Under the pieces are notes generated by a model. That model saw only the letters and a list, made by a program, of their open reading frames with translations. It was not told the origin of the DNA and searched no databases. The translations under genes were made by a program, and so were the position numbers. 64,000 nucleotides of DNA from Anoxybacillus amylolyticus (GTDB lineage: Bacteria > Bacillota > Bacilli > Bacillales > Anoxybacillaceae), in assembly GCF_001634285.1 (NCBI RefSeq), contig NZ_CP015438.1, positions 2,554,001-2,618,000 on the forward strand. Direction: 5' to 3'. Numbering within the stretch: the first letter of the stretch is position 1; the number at the start of each line of letters is the position of its first letter. Shown in pieces: positions 7,713-18,066 of this stretch.

Positions 7713-9597
7713 GAGTAGGAGGGGGTGATTAACCCCCGACCTCTCACACCACCGTACGTACCGTTCGGTATACGGCGGTTCCACTAAGATTGACGCAGAA
7801 ATTCGTAGCGATTATACAGACTTTTCAGCCCTCGTTGGCTCCAATAGGAGTTGTCGAGGGTTTTGTGTAGAATTGGGCTGTGGGCGATTCGCCAGTATTT
7901 CTTTCTGGTGTTTCCCCATTCGTATGCTTTGTATTCTGGAATCCCTAATCCAATCAGCTTTCTAACTCTTGTTTTAGGTTTCTTCCATTGTTTCCATTCA
8001 CACATTCTCAGCCTTCTTCTTATCCACTCGTCTATTTCTTTGAATTTGCTCGGGGTATCTGCTAGCGCGAAGTATCCGCACCATCCTGTGAGGTATTGGT
8101 TCAGTCTTTCCACCCTTACTTCCATCGGATAAGGCTTCGACCGAGAAGTTATTTCTCGTATTTTTCTTTTCAGCCGTTCCATGCTTTCTTTGGCTATTCG
8201 CACCTTTGGATCTTTGTGAAAGGTGAAACTGAACCCTAGAAACTTCCGTTTCCACGGACGGTCTACTGCTGATTTCTCTCTGTTTACCTTCAATTTTAGG
8301 TGCTGTTCGAGGAAGGTCGATACCGATTTCATCACACGCTGTCCTGCTTTCCATGACTTCACATAGATGTTGCAGTCATCCGCATATCGGACAAATTGGT
8401 GCCCCCTTGCTTCCAACTCTTTGTCCAATTGGTCTAGGAGAATGTTGGATAGAAGTGGACTAAGCGGTCCTCCCTGCGGTGTTCCTTCTTCCGTTATTTG
8501 GACAACCCCATTTATCATGACTCCTGATTGAAGATATTTTCGTATCAACTTCAGTAGGATGCGGTCTTCGATTCGCTTGGCGAGTATCCCCATCAATTGG
8601 TCGTGATTGACTTTATCAAAGAATTTCTCTAAGTCTATATCGACCACCCAGCGGTAACCCTCTTTGATATATTCTTTCGCCTTCCTTACCGCATCATGAG
8701 CCCTCCGATTCGGACGAAACCCATAACTATTTTCCGAAAAGGTTGGGTCAAAGATTGGGGTTAACACTTGAGCGATTGCTTGTTGAATGAAACGATCTGT
8801 CACGGTAGGTATTCCTAACATCCTCACTCCGCCATTTGGTTTCGGGATTTCGACACGACGTACGGGTGCAGGTTGGTAGGTTCCTGTTCTTAACTCTTCC
8901 CGGAGGGAGTCCCAGTTTTCATAGAGATGTCTTCGTAGGTCTTTTACGGACATTCCATCGATGCCGTGACTTCCTTTATTTTGTTCCACTCGTTTGAGCG
9001 CCGTTAGAAGATTTCCACGTGACAAGATTCGTTCCATTAACATCTTCGCTTCCCTTTCTACGTGAACGAAGGTTCTCCTTATGCCAGTTCCTGCTCCACC
9101 CTCTTAGAGTCCCCCACGGGATTCACCGCTTCCTCCTCTAAGTAAGTCCTTTCGGATTGTCTGTGTTCTTCACAGGTACTGAATGCGTAGATTTCGTTCT
9201 CTCTTCATGGTTCAGTCCTTCCCACCCTTTCTCGAGCAAGGATGGTACTATGACCTCTGCTGACTTCTGATTGTTCAGCTATCCATCACTGGATAGGTTG
9301 CCAAGGGAACTCGGCATTCCAATCAGACCTCCCCGGGTAAGAGTGCAGTCTTTCCTTCCATCCATCTGCTTCATTTACTCGATATCACCTTCGGCAGAAA
9401 GGGCTTTGTTTTGTCGCGCAAACTCACCCAATGATACCTAGCCTCTTATGAAGTTCGTGTTCCTCAGACCGGAAGTTTGCCGCTCGCTTCCTTCAGATTC
9501 CGCGTCACCACGGACACCCTTGCGTTAAGCTAACTGCTACTTCTGCCTTCGCAGTTCGGGACTTTCACCCTATAGACTACACCCATGCCGGACGCAC
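7713..9597 (-). mobile_element. Group IIC intron (retroelement) inserted behind the recO terminator
   Basis: About 1.88 kb on the minus strand. The 5' end begins GTGCGTCCGGCATGGGT at 9597, a standard bacterial group II start, and about 550 bases of structured non-coding RNA (domains I-III) precede the reverse transcriptase. Near the 3' end a domain V-like hairpin occupies about 7744-7786 (ACCGCCGTA pairing with TACGGTGGT), followed by a domain VI hairpin GGGGGTTAATCACCCCC. The exact 3' boundary (7713-7716) is uncertain by a few bases. Insertion directly after a terminator stem-loop, with an ORF lacking an endonuclease domain, is the signature of class IIC introns. The stretch 9044-9597 holds only this intron RNA. 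Confidence 0.9.
7784..9043 (-). CDS. ltrA: Group II intron reverse transcriptase/maturase (GsI-IIC type)
   Basis: 419 residues, full length for class IIC. RT fingers-palm motifs are visible: GIDGMSVKDL near the start, EIPKPNGGVRMLGIPTV, SYGFRPNRRAHDAV, the catalytic YADD at about 231-234, and the PQGGPLSPLLSNILLD motif before it. A thumb/X maturase domain follows (WIRRRLRMCEWKQWKKP). No C-terminal HNH endonuclease domain is present, as expected for IIC. It closely resembles the Geobacillus stearothermophilus GsI-IIC enzyme. It promotes splicing and retrohoming of its own intron RNA. The ORF is intact, so the intron may still be active. Confidence 0.95.
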   Translation of the reverse strand: MLMERILSRGNLLTALKRVEQNKGSHGIDGMSVKDLRRHLYENWDSLREELRTGTYQPAPVRRVEIPKPNGGVRMLGIPTVTDRFIQQAIAQVLTPIFDPTFSENSYGFRPNRRAHDAVRKAKEYIKEGYRWVVDIDLEKFFDKVNHDQLMGILAKRIEDRILLKLIRKYLQSGVMINGVVQITEEGTPQGGPLSPLLSNILLDQLDKELEARGHQFVRYADDCNIYVKSWKAGQRVMKSVSTFLEQHLKLKVNREKSAVDRPWKRKFLGFSFTFHKDPKVRIAKESMERLKRKIREITSRSKPYPMEVRVERLNQYLTGWCGYFALADTPSKFKEIDEWIRRRLRMCEWKQWKKPKTRVRKLIGLGIPEYKAYEWGNTRKKYWRIAHSPILHKTLDNSYWSQRGLKSLYNRYEFLRQS

Positions 9598-9603
9598 GCG
9601 AAA

Positions 9604-9634
9604 CAGGGCTGTCCGTTCGTCGGCACAGCCCTGC
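9604..9634 (-). terminator. recO operon terminator and group II intron target
   Basis: Perfect inverted repeat CAGGGCTGT / ACAGCCCTG with an 11-12 base loop directly after the recO stop. The T-tract that should follow is cut short to TTTCGC, after which the intron begins. Confidence 0.85.
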
Positions 9635-10390
9635 TTACTGGAAATAATTTTTTAATTGCTCGATTTGCGTCAAAAAGCGTTTCGTTTTTAATGAAAGACC
9701 AGAGTATTCATCGTAATAGGCAGAAATGGCGCGGTTCAATTGTTTTTTTGTCTCTTCCTTCACAGAAATTTTTCCAAGCCGTGACAAATCTAAATAATAA
9801 AACAGACGCAACAGCTTCACCGCCGCCGGAGAAAGCGGCAGCCGATGAGGGTCGGTCGCTTCGCAACGATGACAAAGAAACCCTCCCTCTTTCACCGAAA
9901 ACGAAAACGTCCCTTCTGTTTGTTTACAGACGGCACAATAGTCAAGCATCGGATATAGCCCCATAACGCGCAACATCTTCATTTCATAAATATATGTAAG
10001 GATTTCTAAATCCACCCCATCGTTCATATATTTTAATGTTTGCAACAGAAACTCAAACAAATAAGGGTTCGGGCGCTGCTCTTCTGTCACTTTGTCCGTT
10101 AACTCTACAATATACGAAGCATATGCGGTAGCGAAAATATTTTCGCGAATGCCGCGCAACGAATCGATGACTTCCGCTTGTTGCAAGCTACCAACACCGC
10201 GGCTTTTTTGCACTAAATAATACCCGTATGTAAACAACTGCGTGACAGACGAAAGGCGGCTGCTCGGCTTTTTGGCACCGCGAGCCATGACAGCCACCTT
10301 CCCCCATTCCCTCGTCCATAACGTCACAATTTTGTTCGTTTCTCCGTAATCTACTGTTCGAAGTACAATCGCTTCGCATTTTTCAAACAA
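9635..10390 (-). CDS. recO: DNA repair protein RecO
   Basis: Recombination mediator that, with RecR, loads RecA onto SSB-coated single-stranded DNA. About 251 residues. The N-terminal OB fold contains [22 protein letters not shown], and a C-terminal zinc finger has CAVCK and CHRC cysteine pairs at about 145-170. I prefer the TTG at 10390 ([12 protein letters not shown]), which aligns with the B. subtilis N-terminus and has GGTGGTGAT four bases upstream; TTG or GTG codons up to 10405 remain possible. Last gene of the ybeY-to-recO operon, followed by a terminator and the group II intron. Confidence 0.93.
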   Translation of the reverse strand: MFEKCEAIVLRTVDYGETNKIVTLWTREWGKVAVMARGAKKPSSRLSSVTQLFTYGYYLVQKSRGVGSLQQAEVIDSLRGIRENIFATAYASYIVELTDKVTEEQRPNPYLFEFLLQTLKYMNDGVDLEILTYIYEMKMLRVMGLYPMLDYCAVCKQTEGTFSFSVKEGGFLCHRCEATDPHRLPLSPAAVKLLRLFYYLDLSRLGKISVKEETKKQLNRAISAYYDEYSGLSLKTKRFLTQIEQLKNYFQ

Positions 10391-10420
10391 TGCAATCACC
10401 ACCAAGCTGAAAAAAGCAGC

Positions 10421-10561
10421 TTAGAAAATCGGCTGGTCCATTTCCGTCAACTCTTGCTCTTGCTCATCGTTTGGTTGATGCTCTCTTTCAAGCTCTTTAA
10501 AAAGGAGATACGTGTCGATATTTCCTGTTTGGCTGAACAGCTTCCACGTAAACTCAAGCAT
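10421..10561 (-). CDS. yqzL: Small conserved protein YqzL
   Basis: 46 residues, beginning MLEFTWKLFSQTGNIDTYLL and ending in an acidic tail. This matches YqzL (47 residues) of B. subtilis, which lies in the same place between era and recO. The role is unknown. The ATG at 10561 has AAAGGTG upstream; a longer frame starting at 10621 has no family support. Confidence 0.88.
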   Translation of the reverse strand: MLEFTWKLFSQTGNIDTYLLFKELEREHQPNDEQEQELTEMDQPIF

Positions 10562-10681
10562 TGAACCACACCTTTCCGCCTGCAGGATCTTTCTGTGTTG
10601 TCGGCAAATCGCCATAAACACTCGCCCGAGCTATTTATTAGGTTGGCATTACGGCAAATGATTTATGTTATATAAAATTTG

Positions 10682-12098
<1,417 letters not shown>

Positions 12099-12458
12099 TT
12101 ACGGAATGATGTAGGGAAGAAAAATAATTGCTCCGACAATTCCTGCAATCACTGCTGCAACAAGTACTGCTCCCGCAGCAATGTCTTTTGCTGCTTTGGC
12201 GAGCGGATGAAACTCTTCTGTCACTAAATCAACGGCACGTTCAATCGCTGTGTTGATTAACTCTAAGCTAACGACAATTGCGATAACAACTAACAACACA
12301 AGCCATTCCTGCACAGAAAGATGGAAAATAAAGGCGAGCGATACGACGGCGAAAGCAGCCAACAAATGAAATTTCATATGCGCTTCTTCTTTTACGGCAG
12401 CGACAATTCCTGCCCACGCATCAAGAAAACGTTTCCATTTAATATTTGGCTTGTTCAT
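12099..12458 (-). CDS. dgkA: Undecaprenol/diacylglycerol kinase DgkA
   Basis: 119-residue integral membrane kinase with three hydrophobic helices (about 35-52, 54-72, 95-118) and the family motif ELINTAIERAVDLV (about 65-78). In Gram-positive bacteria this family phosphorylates undecaprenol, feeding the lipid carrier pool for cell wall synthesis, rather than diacylglycerol. It lies between ybeY and cdd as in B. subtilis. Confidence 0.94.
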   Translation of the reverse strand: MNKPNIKWKRFLDAWAGIVAAVKEEAHMKFHLLAAFAVVSLAFIFHLSVQEWLVLLVVIAIVVSLELINTAIERAVDLVTEEFHPLAKAAKDIAAGAVLVAAVIAGIVGAIIFLPYIIP

Positions 12459-12462
12459 ACAT

Positions 12463-12933
12463 TTATCGCTTCAATCCATATTTTTCAAGAATTTGTTCTT
12501 GTTTTGCAAACATTTCTTTTTCGTCTTCTTCTGTTTCGTGGTCATACCCAAGTAAATGCAAAAAGCCGTGCACCGCTAAAAAGCCGAGTTCGCGCATGAG
12601 TGAATGCCCATACTCTGTTGCTTGCTCTTTTGCTTTTGGAAGCGAAATAATAATATCGCCTAATACTTTCGGCATGTCTCCACCGATAATTTCTATTTCT
12701 CCCTCTCCCATTTCTTCAAGGGCAAAGGAAATGACATCGGTCGGCTGGTCTTTTCCGCGGTAGTCACGGTTAATGATACGGATTTGTTCATTGTCGACAA
12801 ACGAAATGCTCACCTCCGCACCGTCTGGCACTTGTTCGACTTCAGCCGCATAGCATAACAATTGCTCGAGCGTTTGAATTTGTTCGTCTGTTACTTCTCC
12901 TGTTTCATCAATCCAATCGATGGATAGGGCCAT
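12463..12933 (-). CDS. ybeY: rRNA maturation endoribonuclease YbeY
   Basis: 156-residue metalloprotein needed for 16S rRNA 3'-end processing and ribosome quality control. The zinc site HGFLHLLGYDH (about 122-132) gives the three conserved histidines, and RDYRGKDQPTDVISFAL is the other family signature. In B. subtilis it follows pgpH (yqfF). Here it is the first gene after a terminator, so it should have its own promoter. Confidence 0.95.
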   Translation of the reverse strand: MALSIDWIDETGEVTDEQIQTLEQLLCYAAEVEQVPDGAEVSISFVDNEQIRIINRDYRGKDQPTDVISFALEEMGEGEIEIIGGDMPKVLGDIIISLPKAKEQATEYGHSLMRELGFLAVHGFLHLLGYDHETEEDEKEMFAKQEQILEKYGLKR

Positions 12934-12965
12934 AATTCTTCCCCTTTTCTATTGATAGTTTGGAC

Positions 12966-12996
12966 AAAAAGAGACCCATGCGCAAGATGGGCCTGA
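12966..12996 (-). terminator. Terminator after phoH
   Basis: Minus strand: GGCCCAT and ATGGGTC arms around a 7-base loop, then TTTTT. It lies where pgpH is expected and separates yqfC-yqfD-phoH from ybeY-dgkA-cdd-era. Confidence 0.75.
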
Positions 12997-13004
12997 CATT
13001 TCTA

Positions 13005-13967
13005 TTATATACCAGCTTGGTCGTACGCTTCAATAATTTTCCCGACGAGCGGATGGCGAACGACGTCGGACTGTTCAAGAAAAACGAACGAAATGCCGTT
13101 GACAAAAGCTAAAATATCTTTGGCGACCGCAAGTCCTGACGGAACGCCTTTTGGCAAATCGACTTGCGAAATATCACCCGTAATGACCATTTTCGAACCG
13201 AAACCAAGCCGGGTTAAAAACATTTTCATTTGTGAAGGCGTCGTATTTTGCGCCTCGTCTAAAATGACAAACGCATCCTCTAACGTGCGACCGCGCATAT
13301 ACGCAAGCGGAGCAATTTCGATTGTTCCGCGTTCAATAAGCCGCTGGGTATGGTCCGCCCCTAATACATCGTGCAACGCATCATAAAGCGGACGTAAATA
13401 CGGGTCGACTTTTTCTTTTAAATCCCCTGGCAAAAATCCTAAGTTTTCCCCTGCTTCGACAGCCGGACGCGTTAAAATAATGCGCTTTACTTGCCCTATT
13501 TTTAACGCCTGTACAGCCATCACAACCGCTAAGTACGTCTTCCCTGTTCCCGCTGGGCCGATGCCAAACACGAGGTCGTGCTGTTTAATTGCTGTAATGT
13601 ACTGCCGCTGTCCTAACGTTTTGACACGAACAGGTTTCCCTTTCGCGTTTTTTGTAATTTCTTCGTCATACAGTTCTAAGAAGTATTCGATCGTTCCGTT
13701 TTTCGCCATCTGCACAGCATACATAACGTCTCGCTCGCTAATCGCAACTCCTTTACGAATGACGCGGAGCAATTGGCGCAAGACGTCATCGACGAGCTGC
13801 ACGTGTTCGTGGCTGCCGGAAACGTTGACGACGCCACCGCGCGTCACAATCGAAACAGCCAATTCTTGTTCGATTCGCTTCAAGTGGGCATCATGAATGC
13901 CAAAAAGCGCAATCGCTTCATTTGGATTTTCGATTTGCTGGCTAATCGTGACAAACTCTTCTGACAT
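13005..13967 (-). CDS. phoH: PhoH-family ATPase
   Basis: 320 residues. An N-terminal region with a KH-like fold (about 1-70) precedes the ATPase: Walker A GPAGTGKT (137-144) and Walker B FVILDEAQNT (about 235). PhoH proteins are cytosolic ATPases linked to RNA metabolism and often sit with ybeY; the exact role is unresolved. ATG follows GGAGATTGAGGA. It runs directly from yqfD (3-base gap), so yqfC-yqfD-phoH form one operon ending at the terminator 12966-12996. Confidence 0.95.
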   Translation of the reverse strand: MSEEFVTISQQIENPNEAIALFGIHDAHLKRIEQELAVSIVTRGGVVNVSGSHEHVQLVDDVLRQLLRVIRKGVAISERDVMYAVQMAKNGTIEYFLELYDEEITKNAKGKPVRVKTLGQRQYITAIKQHDLVFGIGPAGTGKTYLAVVMAVQALKIGQVKRIILTRPAVEAGENLGFLPGDLKEKVDPYLRPLYDALHDVLGADHTQRLIERGTIEIAPLAYMRGRTLEDAFVILDEAQNTTPSQMKMFLTRLGFGSKMVITGDISQVDLPKGVPSGLAVAKDILAFVNGISFVFLEQSDVVRHPLVGKIIEAYDQAGI

Positions 13968-13970
13968 TCC

Positions 13971-15158
13971 TCAATCTCCTTGAACAATAGGTTGTGGTTG
14001 CGCAATGTTTTCATGGACTTCATAATACATTTCTACTTTTACTTTACCATTCTCTTTCTCCGCATGCAAAACCTTTTCATCTTTAATCAAAGCGTCTTCG
14101 TCTAATTTTGCCTGCAACTCTTTTCTGGCGATTTTTTTCGCTTGTTGAAACGCCTCGTTCCATGAATAACTTCGCTTCACTTGTTCTGTTTCGCGGTAAA
14201 TGACACGCTCATAAACAATCGGCAACTCCCACTTCCAAAACCGGAGCGGTCGCTTTTGTGACTCCGTTTCGTAATGAACAAACGACGGCTTTTGAAATCC
14301 CCAAACAGGAATGGCGAAAGATTGGATAGAAAGATAATGTTTCTCGATATATTTTCCGGTAAAAACGTGAAATACTGCTTCTAATGGAAGGACAACGGTA
14401 GACTTGTACCATGTTTCGCCAAAAATTTTTCCTTTGGCGGGGACAAATTTCGTTTGCCCTTCTTTTCCGATAATTCCAGATACTAATATTTGCCCTTTTT
14501 CCACATGGTCATGAACGGAGACGAGCGGTTGACCCTCTTCCACGAACAAATCAGTAATGACTGCTTTCTTTTTTGCGACTAAATGACGGATAGGTACTTG
14601 TTCCGGTTCCTTTGGTTGTTTTTTTTCAACGACTTGAAAATAAAACGTCGTTCCTCTTAATTCAACCCCCACCCACGTGAGCGTATCGATGCGATCCGTT
14701 AATTTTTTTTGAATGGTTTCCGGCGGATCAAGCAAAAATTGAAACGCTCCTTTCTCTACCCCCATTTTCTTCAATTCTTTTAAAATGCGATGTTCCGTTT
14801 CCGGCTTCGCGCCTTGCACATGCACGCCCCATACCATATTGGATAACAAAAACACTACAACCAAAAATAAAAAAATACCGAGCAAAAAACCAAAATTAGC
14901 CAACGTTTTCTTCACAAGAAACGGAAACCCGCTTCTTCTGCCAAAAGAGAGCTTACATTCGCTTTGGCGGACAATCGGACGGAGGCGAGGAACGTCTTTT
15001 AGCAGCATAAAAAATGTGAGTTTGTCTTCTCCTATTTTTTGCACGTCCCAAACTACCATTCCGTTTCGCAAGCAAGCGTTCACCAATCGCTCCGTCCCTT
15101 TTCCTTGTACGGTCACTTGAACGCTTCCGATAAAAAAATAAGCCCATGTGTTTTTCAT
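13971..15158 (-). CDS. yqfD: Sporulation protein YqfD
   Basis: About 395 residues. It has an N-terminal soluble domain (about 1-85), one membrane helix (about 88-112, FGFLLGIFLFLVVVFLLSNM region) and a large extracytoplasmic domain. This is the YqfD/SpoIV-like family of late sporulation membrane proteins made in the mother cell. The ATG at 15158 (MKNTWAYFF) follows GAGGAGGAAG and aligns with B. subtilis; the five-codon extension to 15173 is unlikely. It overlaps nothing upstream and follows yqfC by about 11 bases. Presence supports a spore-former. Confidence 0.93.
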   Translation of the reverse strand: MKNTWAYFFIGSVQVTVQGKGTERLVNACLRNGMVVWDVQKIGEDKLTFFMLLKDVPRLRPIVRQSECKLSFGRRSGFPFLVKKTLANFGFLLGIFLFLVVVFLLSNMVWGVHVQGAKPETEHRILKELKKMGVEKGAFQFLLDPPETIQKKLTDRIDTLTWVGVELRGTTFYFQVVEKKQPKEPEQVPIRHLVAKKKAVITDLFVEEGQPLVSVHDHVEKGQILVSGIIGKEGQTKFVPAKGKIFGETWYKSTVVLPLEAVFHVFTGKYIEKHYLSIQSFAIPVWGFQKPSFVHYETESQKRPLRFWKWELPIVYERVIYRETEQVKRSYSWNEAFQQAKKIARKELQAKLDEDALIKDEKVLHAEKENGKVKVEMYYEVHENIAQPQPIVQGD

Positions 15159-15169
15159 CGTCTTCCTCC

Positions 15170-15451
15170 TCATTGGTCCAAATAAACGACTTGCTGAATT
15201 TTTCCTTCAAGTAAAATTTCTTCTGGTAAAATCGTTTTAATGACAAACTCATCACCACGAACGAGGAGTTGGCCTTGTTTTAACAGCAAGCGCAGTTCTT
15301 TATCGCTAAACGTCAATAACCCGCGATGGTTTTCAATGTAAATATGTATATGCCCAATCATCGTAATGCGAGGAAGGTCCATGATAACATCAGCCGGTAA
15401 TTCTAATTGATTAGCAAGCCATTTTTTCACTTGTTGCCGCCATTTTTTCAT
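15170..15451 (-). CDS. yqfC: Sporulation protein YqfC
   Basis: 93-residue soluble protein of the YqfC family, which pairs with YqfD in spore-formers. In B. subtilis yqfC-yqfD is sigma-E dependent and the double mutant is impaired in sporulation. It is Lys/Leu-rich with no membrane segment (KKWRQQVKKWLANQLELP at the N-terminus). RBS AAAGGGGG precedes the ATG. Confidence 0.92.
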   Translation of the reverse strand: MKKWRQQVKKWLANQLELPADVIMDLPRITMIGHIHIYIENHRGLLTFSDKELRLLLKQGQLLVRGDEFVIKTILPEEILLEGKIQQVVYLDQ

Positions 15452-15504
15452 TAAAAGAACCCCCTTTCATCTCATACATATGAGAAAAAAAGGGGGGATA
15501 GCAC

Positions 15505-15539
15505 TAAAAAAAGACCGCCTTGCGATGCAAGGCAGTCTT
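15505..15539 (-). terminator. Terminator of rpsU-yqeY
   Basis: Minus strand: AAGACTGCCTTGC with GCAAGGCGGTCTT arms, then a run of seven T, starting at the yqeY stop codon. Confidence 0.88.
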
Positions 15540-15983
15540 TTATGCTAAATATTGTTGTACAAGTTTGTTGACGAGAGAGCCATCCGCTTTTCCTTTTACT
15601 TTTGGCATGATTGCTCCCATCACTTTGCCCATATCCGCTTTCGAAGAAGCACCGACTTCAGCAATCGTTTGTTGAATGATTTCTGCTAGTTCTTCTTCAC
15701 TAAGCTGTTTTGGCATGTATAGTTGAAGTATGTGAATTTCTTCCTTTGTCTTGTCAACAAGGTCTGAACGACCAGCGTTTTCGAATTCTTGGAGGGAGTC
15801 TTTACGCTGTTTTAATTCACGAGCAAGTACGGTCAGCTCTTCGTCTTCAGATAACGTTTTGCCAAGTTTAATCGCTTCGTTTTGCAATGCCGCTTTAACC
15901 ATCCGAATGACGGAGAGTTTTTCCTTTTCTTTGTTTTTCATCGCTTGCTTCATATCATCGTTTAGACGTTCAAGAAGACCCAT
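15540..15983 (-). CDS. yqeY: GatB/YqeY domain protein
   Basis: 147 residues, all helical in the family. YqeY resembles the tail domain of GatB, the tRNA-dependent amidotransferase subunit, and is thought to bind tRNA, but no reaction is assigned. Motifs: [16 protein letters not shown] near the N-terminus and [18 protein letters not shown] near the C-terminus. It is 14 bases behind rpsU and cotranscribed with it, the conserved order. Confidence 0.94.
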   Translation of the reverse strand: MGLLERLNDDMKQAMKNKEKEKLSVIRMVKAALQNEAIKLGKTLSEDEELTVLARELKQRKDSLQEFENAGRSDLVDKTKEEIHILQLYMPKQLSEEELAEIIQQTIAEVGASSKADMGKVMGAIMPKVKGKADGSLVNKLVQQYLA

Positions 15984-15997
15984 AAATACACCCTCTT

Positions 15998-16171
15998 TTA
16001 ATGCTTGCGCTTTCTAGCCGCTTCAGACTTTTTCTTACGTCTTACGCTTGGCTTTTCATAGAATTCACGCTTTCTTGCTTCCTGTAACGTACCTGTTTTG
16101 GAAACAGCACGTTTGAAGCGACGAAGAGCATCTTCAAGCGATTCGTTTTTGCGAACGATTGTTTTTGACAT
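15998..16171 (-). CDS. rpsU: 30S ribosomal protein S21
   Basis: 57 residues, very basic, starting [20 protein letters not shown] and ending in a Lys/Arg-rich tail. S21 binds the 30S platform near the anti-Shine-Dalgarno region and assists translation initiation. The ATG at 16171 follows a GGAGGGAAG site; the 30-codon extension to 16261 is not part of S21. Confidence 0.97.
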   Translation of the reverse strand: MSKTIVRKNESLEDALRRFKRAVSKTGTLQEARKREFYEKPSVRRKKKSEAARKRKH

Positions 16172-16323
16172 CCTACTTCCCTCCCTCCGAACAACAACAC
16201 TTGCATTTGTAGTACGAAACATGTACTTGTCAATTATAATACATCCCTTAGAAGAGGTCAACTAAAAAAGCTGTCATCATCTCCCTTTCTTGTCCATACA
16301 ATGATGGAGAAGGAGGGAGAGCG

Positions 16324-17262
16324 GTGGGACGTATATTCATTTTATTTTTGATTCATCTTAGTATGTTTTTGCTTGGCATGCTAATGATGAAGTCAGGACT
16401 TTATGTACTTTCTGGTGATCGGTTAAAACGATGGGTACTGCATTTCACGAAAACACCTGTTCAAAGTTTCCTTACTGGGACAATTGCCACAGCGTTACTA
16501 CAAAGCAGTTCTGCGATGATGGTGCTTACCGTCGGGCTTGTGGCGACCGGCTATTTAACGTTTCAGCAATCGATTGGGATCATTTTAGGGAGCAACATCG
16601 GCTCGACAATTACAACCGAACTTATCGCACTTGATGTTGGTACTAGCATTATCCCACTGCTACTCATTGGAGCGTTTCTCGTCTTTTTTGTCCGCCACCG
16701 CATCGGATATAGCATTGGCATGACGCTCGTTGGGCTTAGTTGTTTATTTTTTGCGATGGAAGGGTTCAGCGCCTTGGCCAAACCGCTTTCCACCACTCCG
16801 TTCGTCCATGAATGGTTGCAACAAACGAACCGCTCGTATATCGCCGGCATTCTCGTCGGCACAGTATTGACTGCCATCATTCAATCGAGTGCTGCGACCA
16901 TCGGCATTGCGATGGGGTTTCTCAGCGAACGGTTGCTCGCGTTGCCAGCTGGCATTGCCATTTTGCTTGGCGCTAATATCGGCACGTGCGTTACCGCTTT
17001 ATTAGCGAGCATCGGCGCAAGCCGAGAAGCGAAATTTACCGCCTATACACATTTATGGCTCAACATTGCCGGCGTCGGTATTTTTTCGTTATTCATTGCT
17101 CCATTTGCCAAGATCGTTAGCCTCTTTGCGTATTCGCCTGATGTGCAATTAGCGCACGCAAGCGTCTTATTTAACGTCATTTGCTCCGTTGTTGCGCTTC
17201 CGTTTATCCGTTGGATTGAATGGTGGATTTATTTTGTTCACGGGATTAATAATCGGTCGTAG
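16324..17262 (+). CDS. yqeW: Na/Pi cotransporter family protein YqeW
   Basis: 312-residue polytopic membrane protein with two inverted Na/Pi cotransporter repeats, each holding the QSS signature: LLQSSSAMM (about 60) and [10 protein letters not shown] (about 187). Probably moves phosphate with sodium. It is shorter than PhoU-fused relatives and lacks the cytosolic PhoU tail, like B. subtilis YqeW. GTG start at 16324 behind GGAGAAGGAGGGAGAG. It is divergent from rpsU and its 3' end overlaps deoC by 17 bases tail-to-tail. Confidence 0.9.
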   Translation: MGRIFILFLIHLSMFLLGMLMMKSGLYVLSGDRLKRWVLHFTKTPVQSFLTGTIATALLQSSSAMMVLTVGLVATGYLTFQQSIGIILGSNIGSTITTELIALDVGTSIIPLLLIGAFLVFFVRHRIGYSIGMTLVGLSCLFFAMEGFSALAKPLSTTPFVHEWLQQTNRSYIAGILVGTVLTAIIQSSAATIGIAMGFLSERLLALPAGIAILLGANIGTCVTALLASIGASREAKFTAYTHLWLNIAGVGIFSLFIAPFAKIVSLFAYSPDVQLAHASVLFNVICSVVALPFIRWIEWWIYFVHGINNRS

Positions 17263-17917
17263 CTGTTTTCCCTTGAACGATTGCCACGCCAGAGCTTGTG
17301 CCGATGCGCGTTGCGCCAGCTTCAATCATCGCTTCCGCCCCTTGAAGATCGCGAACGCCGCCGGACGCTTTCACACCAATATTCGGGCCAACTGTTTTTC
17401 GCATGAGCGCGATATCTTCGACCGTTGCACCGCCGGTGGAAAATCCTGTCGATGTTTTCACGTAATCGGCACCTGCTTGCACGGCTAAACGGCAAGCGCG
17501 TACTTTTTCTTCTTCGGAAAGCAAGCACGTTTCAATGATTACTTTCACAAGCGCTTTTCCATTTGCCGCTTCGACTACGGCACGAATGTCGCGCTCCACT
17601 AACGCATCGTCACCATCTTTTAGTGCACCGATATTAATGACCATATCAACCTCGGTTGCCCCTTTTTCAATCGCATCTTTCGTTTCAAACGCTTTCGTTT
17701 CTGGTGTATTCGCTCCAAGCGGAAAACCAATGACCGTACATACTTTCACATCGGTTCCTTTTAGTAAATCAGCTGCTGTCGCCACCCATGTTGGGTTGAC
17801 ACAAACAGACGCAAACCCATACTCTTTCGCTTCTTCACACAATTGCACGATTTGCGCTTTCGTTGTATTCGCTTTCAATAACGTGTGGTCAATCATTTTC
17901 GCAATGTTCGTTGCCAT
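17246..17917 (-). CDS. deoC: Deoxyribose-phosphate aldolase
   Basis: Cleaves 2-deoxyribose 5-phosphate to glyceraldehyde 3-phosphate and acetaldehyde in nucleoside catabolism. 223-residue TIM barrel. The Schiff-base lysine is Lys154 in KTSTGFS (154-160) and the proton-relay lysine is Lys183 in GVKASGG; Asp91 in EVDMVIN is also in place. It sits alone between mtaB and yqeW; in B. subtilis it is instead in the dra-nupC-pdp operon. Confidence 0.97.
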   Translation of the reverse strand: MATNIAKMIDHTLLKANTTKAQIVQLCEEAKEYGFASVCVNPTWVATAADLLKGTDVKVCTVIGFPLGANTPETKAFETKDAIEKGATEVDMVINIGALKDGDDALVERDIRAVVEAANGKALVKVIIETCLLSEEEKVRACRLAVQAGADYVKTSTGFSTGGATVEDIALMRKTVGPNIGVKASGGVRDLQGAEAMIEAGATRIGTSSGVAIVQGKTATTDY

Positions 17918-18033
17918 TGTAACTCTCCTTTCCGACTAACAGAAGTCTGACCTCTATCATCATACCACTTTTTCATTTCAAAAACTAGTTTTCCCGAAAA
18001 AATGACGAAAAATGACGAAACAGATGGTGGTGC

Positions 18034-18066
18034 GGCAAAAAAGAAACCCAGCAACATGCTGGGTTA
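18034..18066 (-). terminator. Terminator after mtaB
   Basis: Minus strand: AACCCAGCA and TGCTGGGTT arms, then TCTTTTTT. The stem includes the mtaB stop codon region. Confidence 0.85.
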
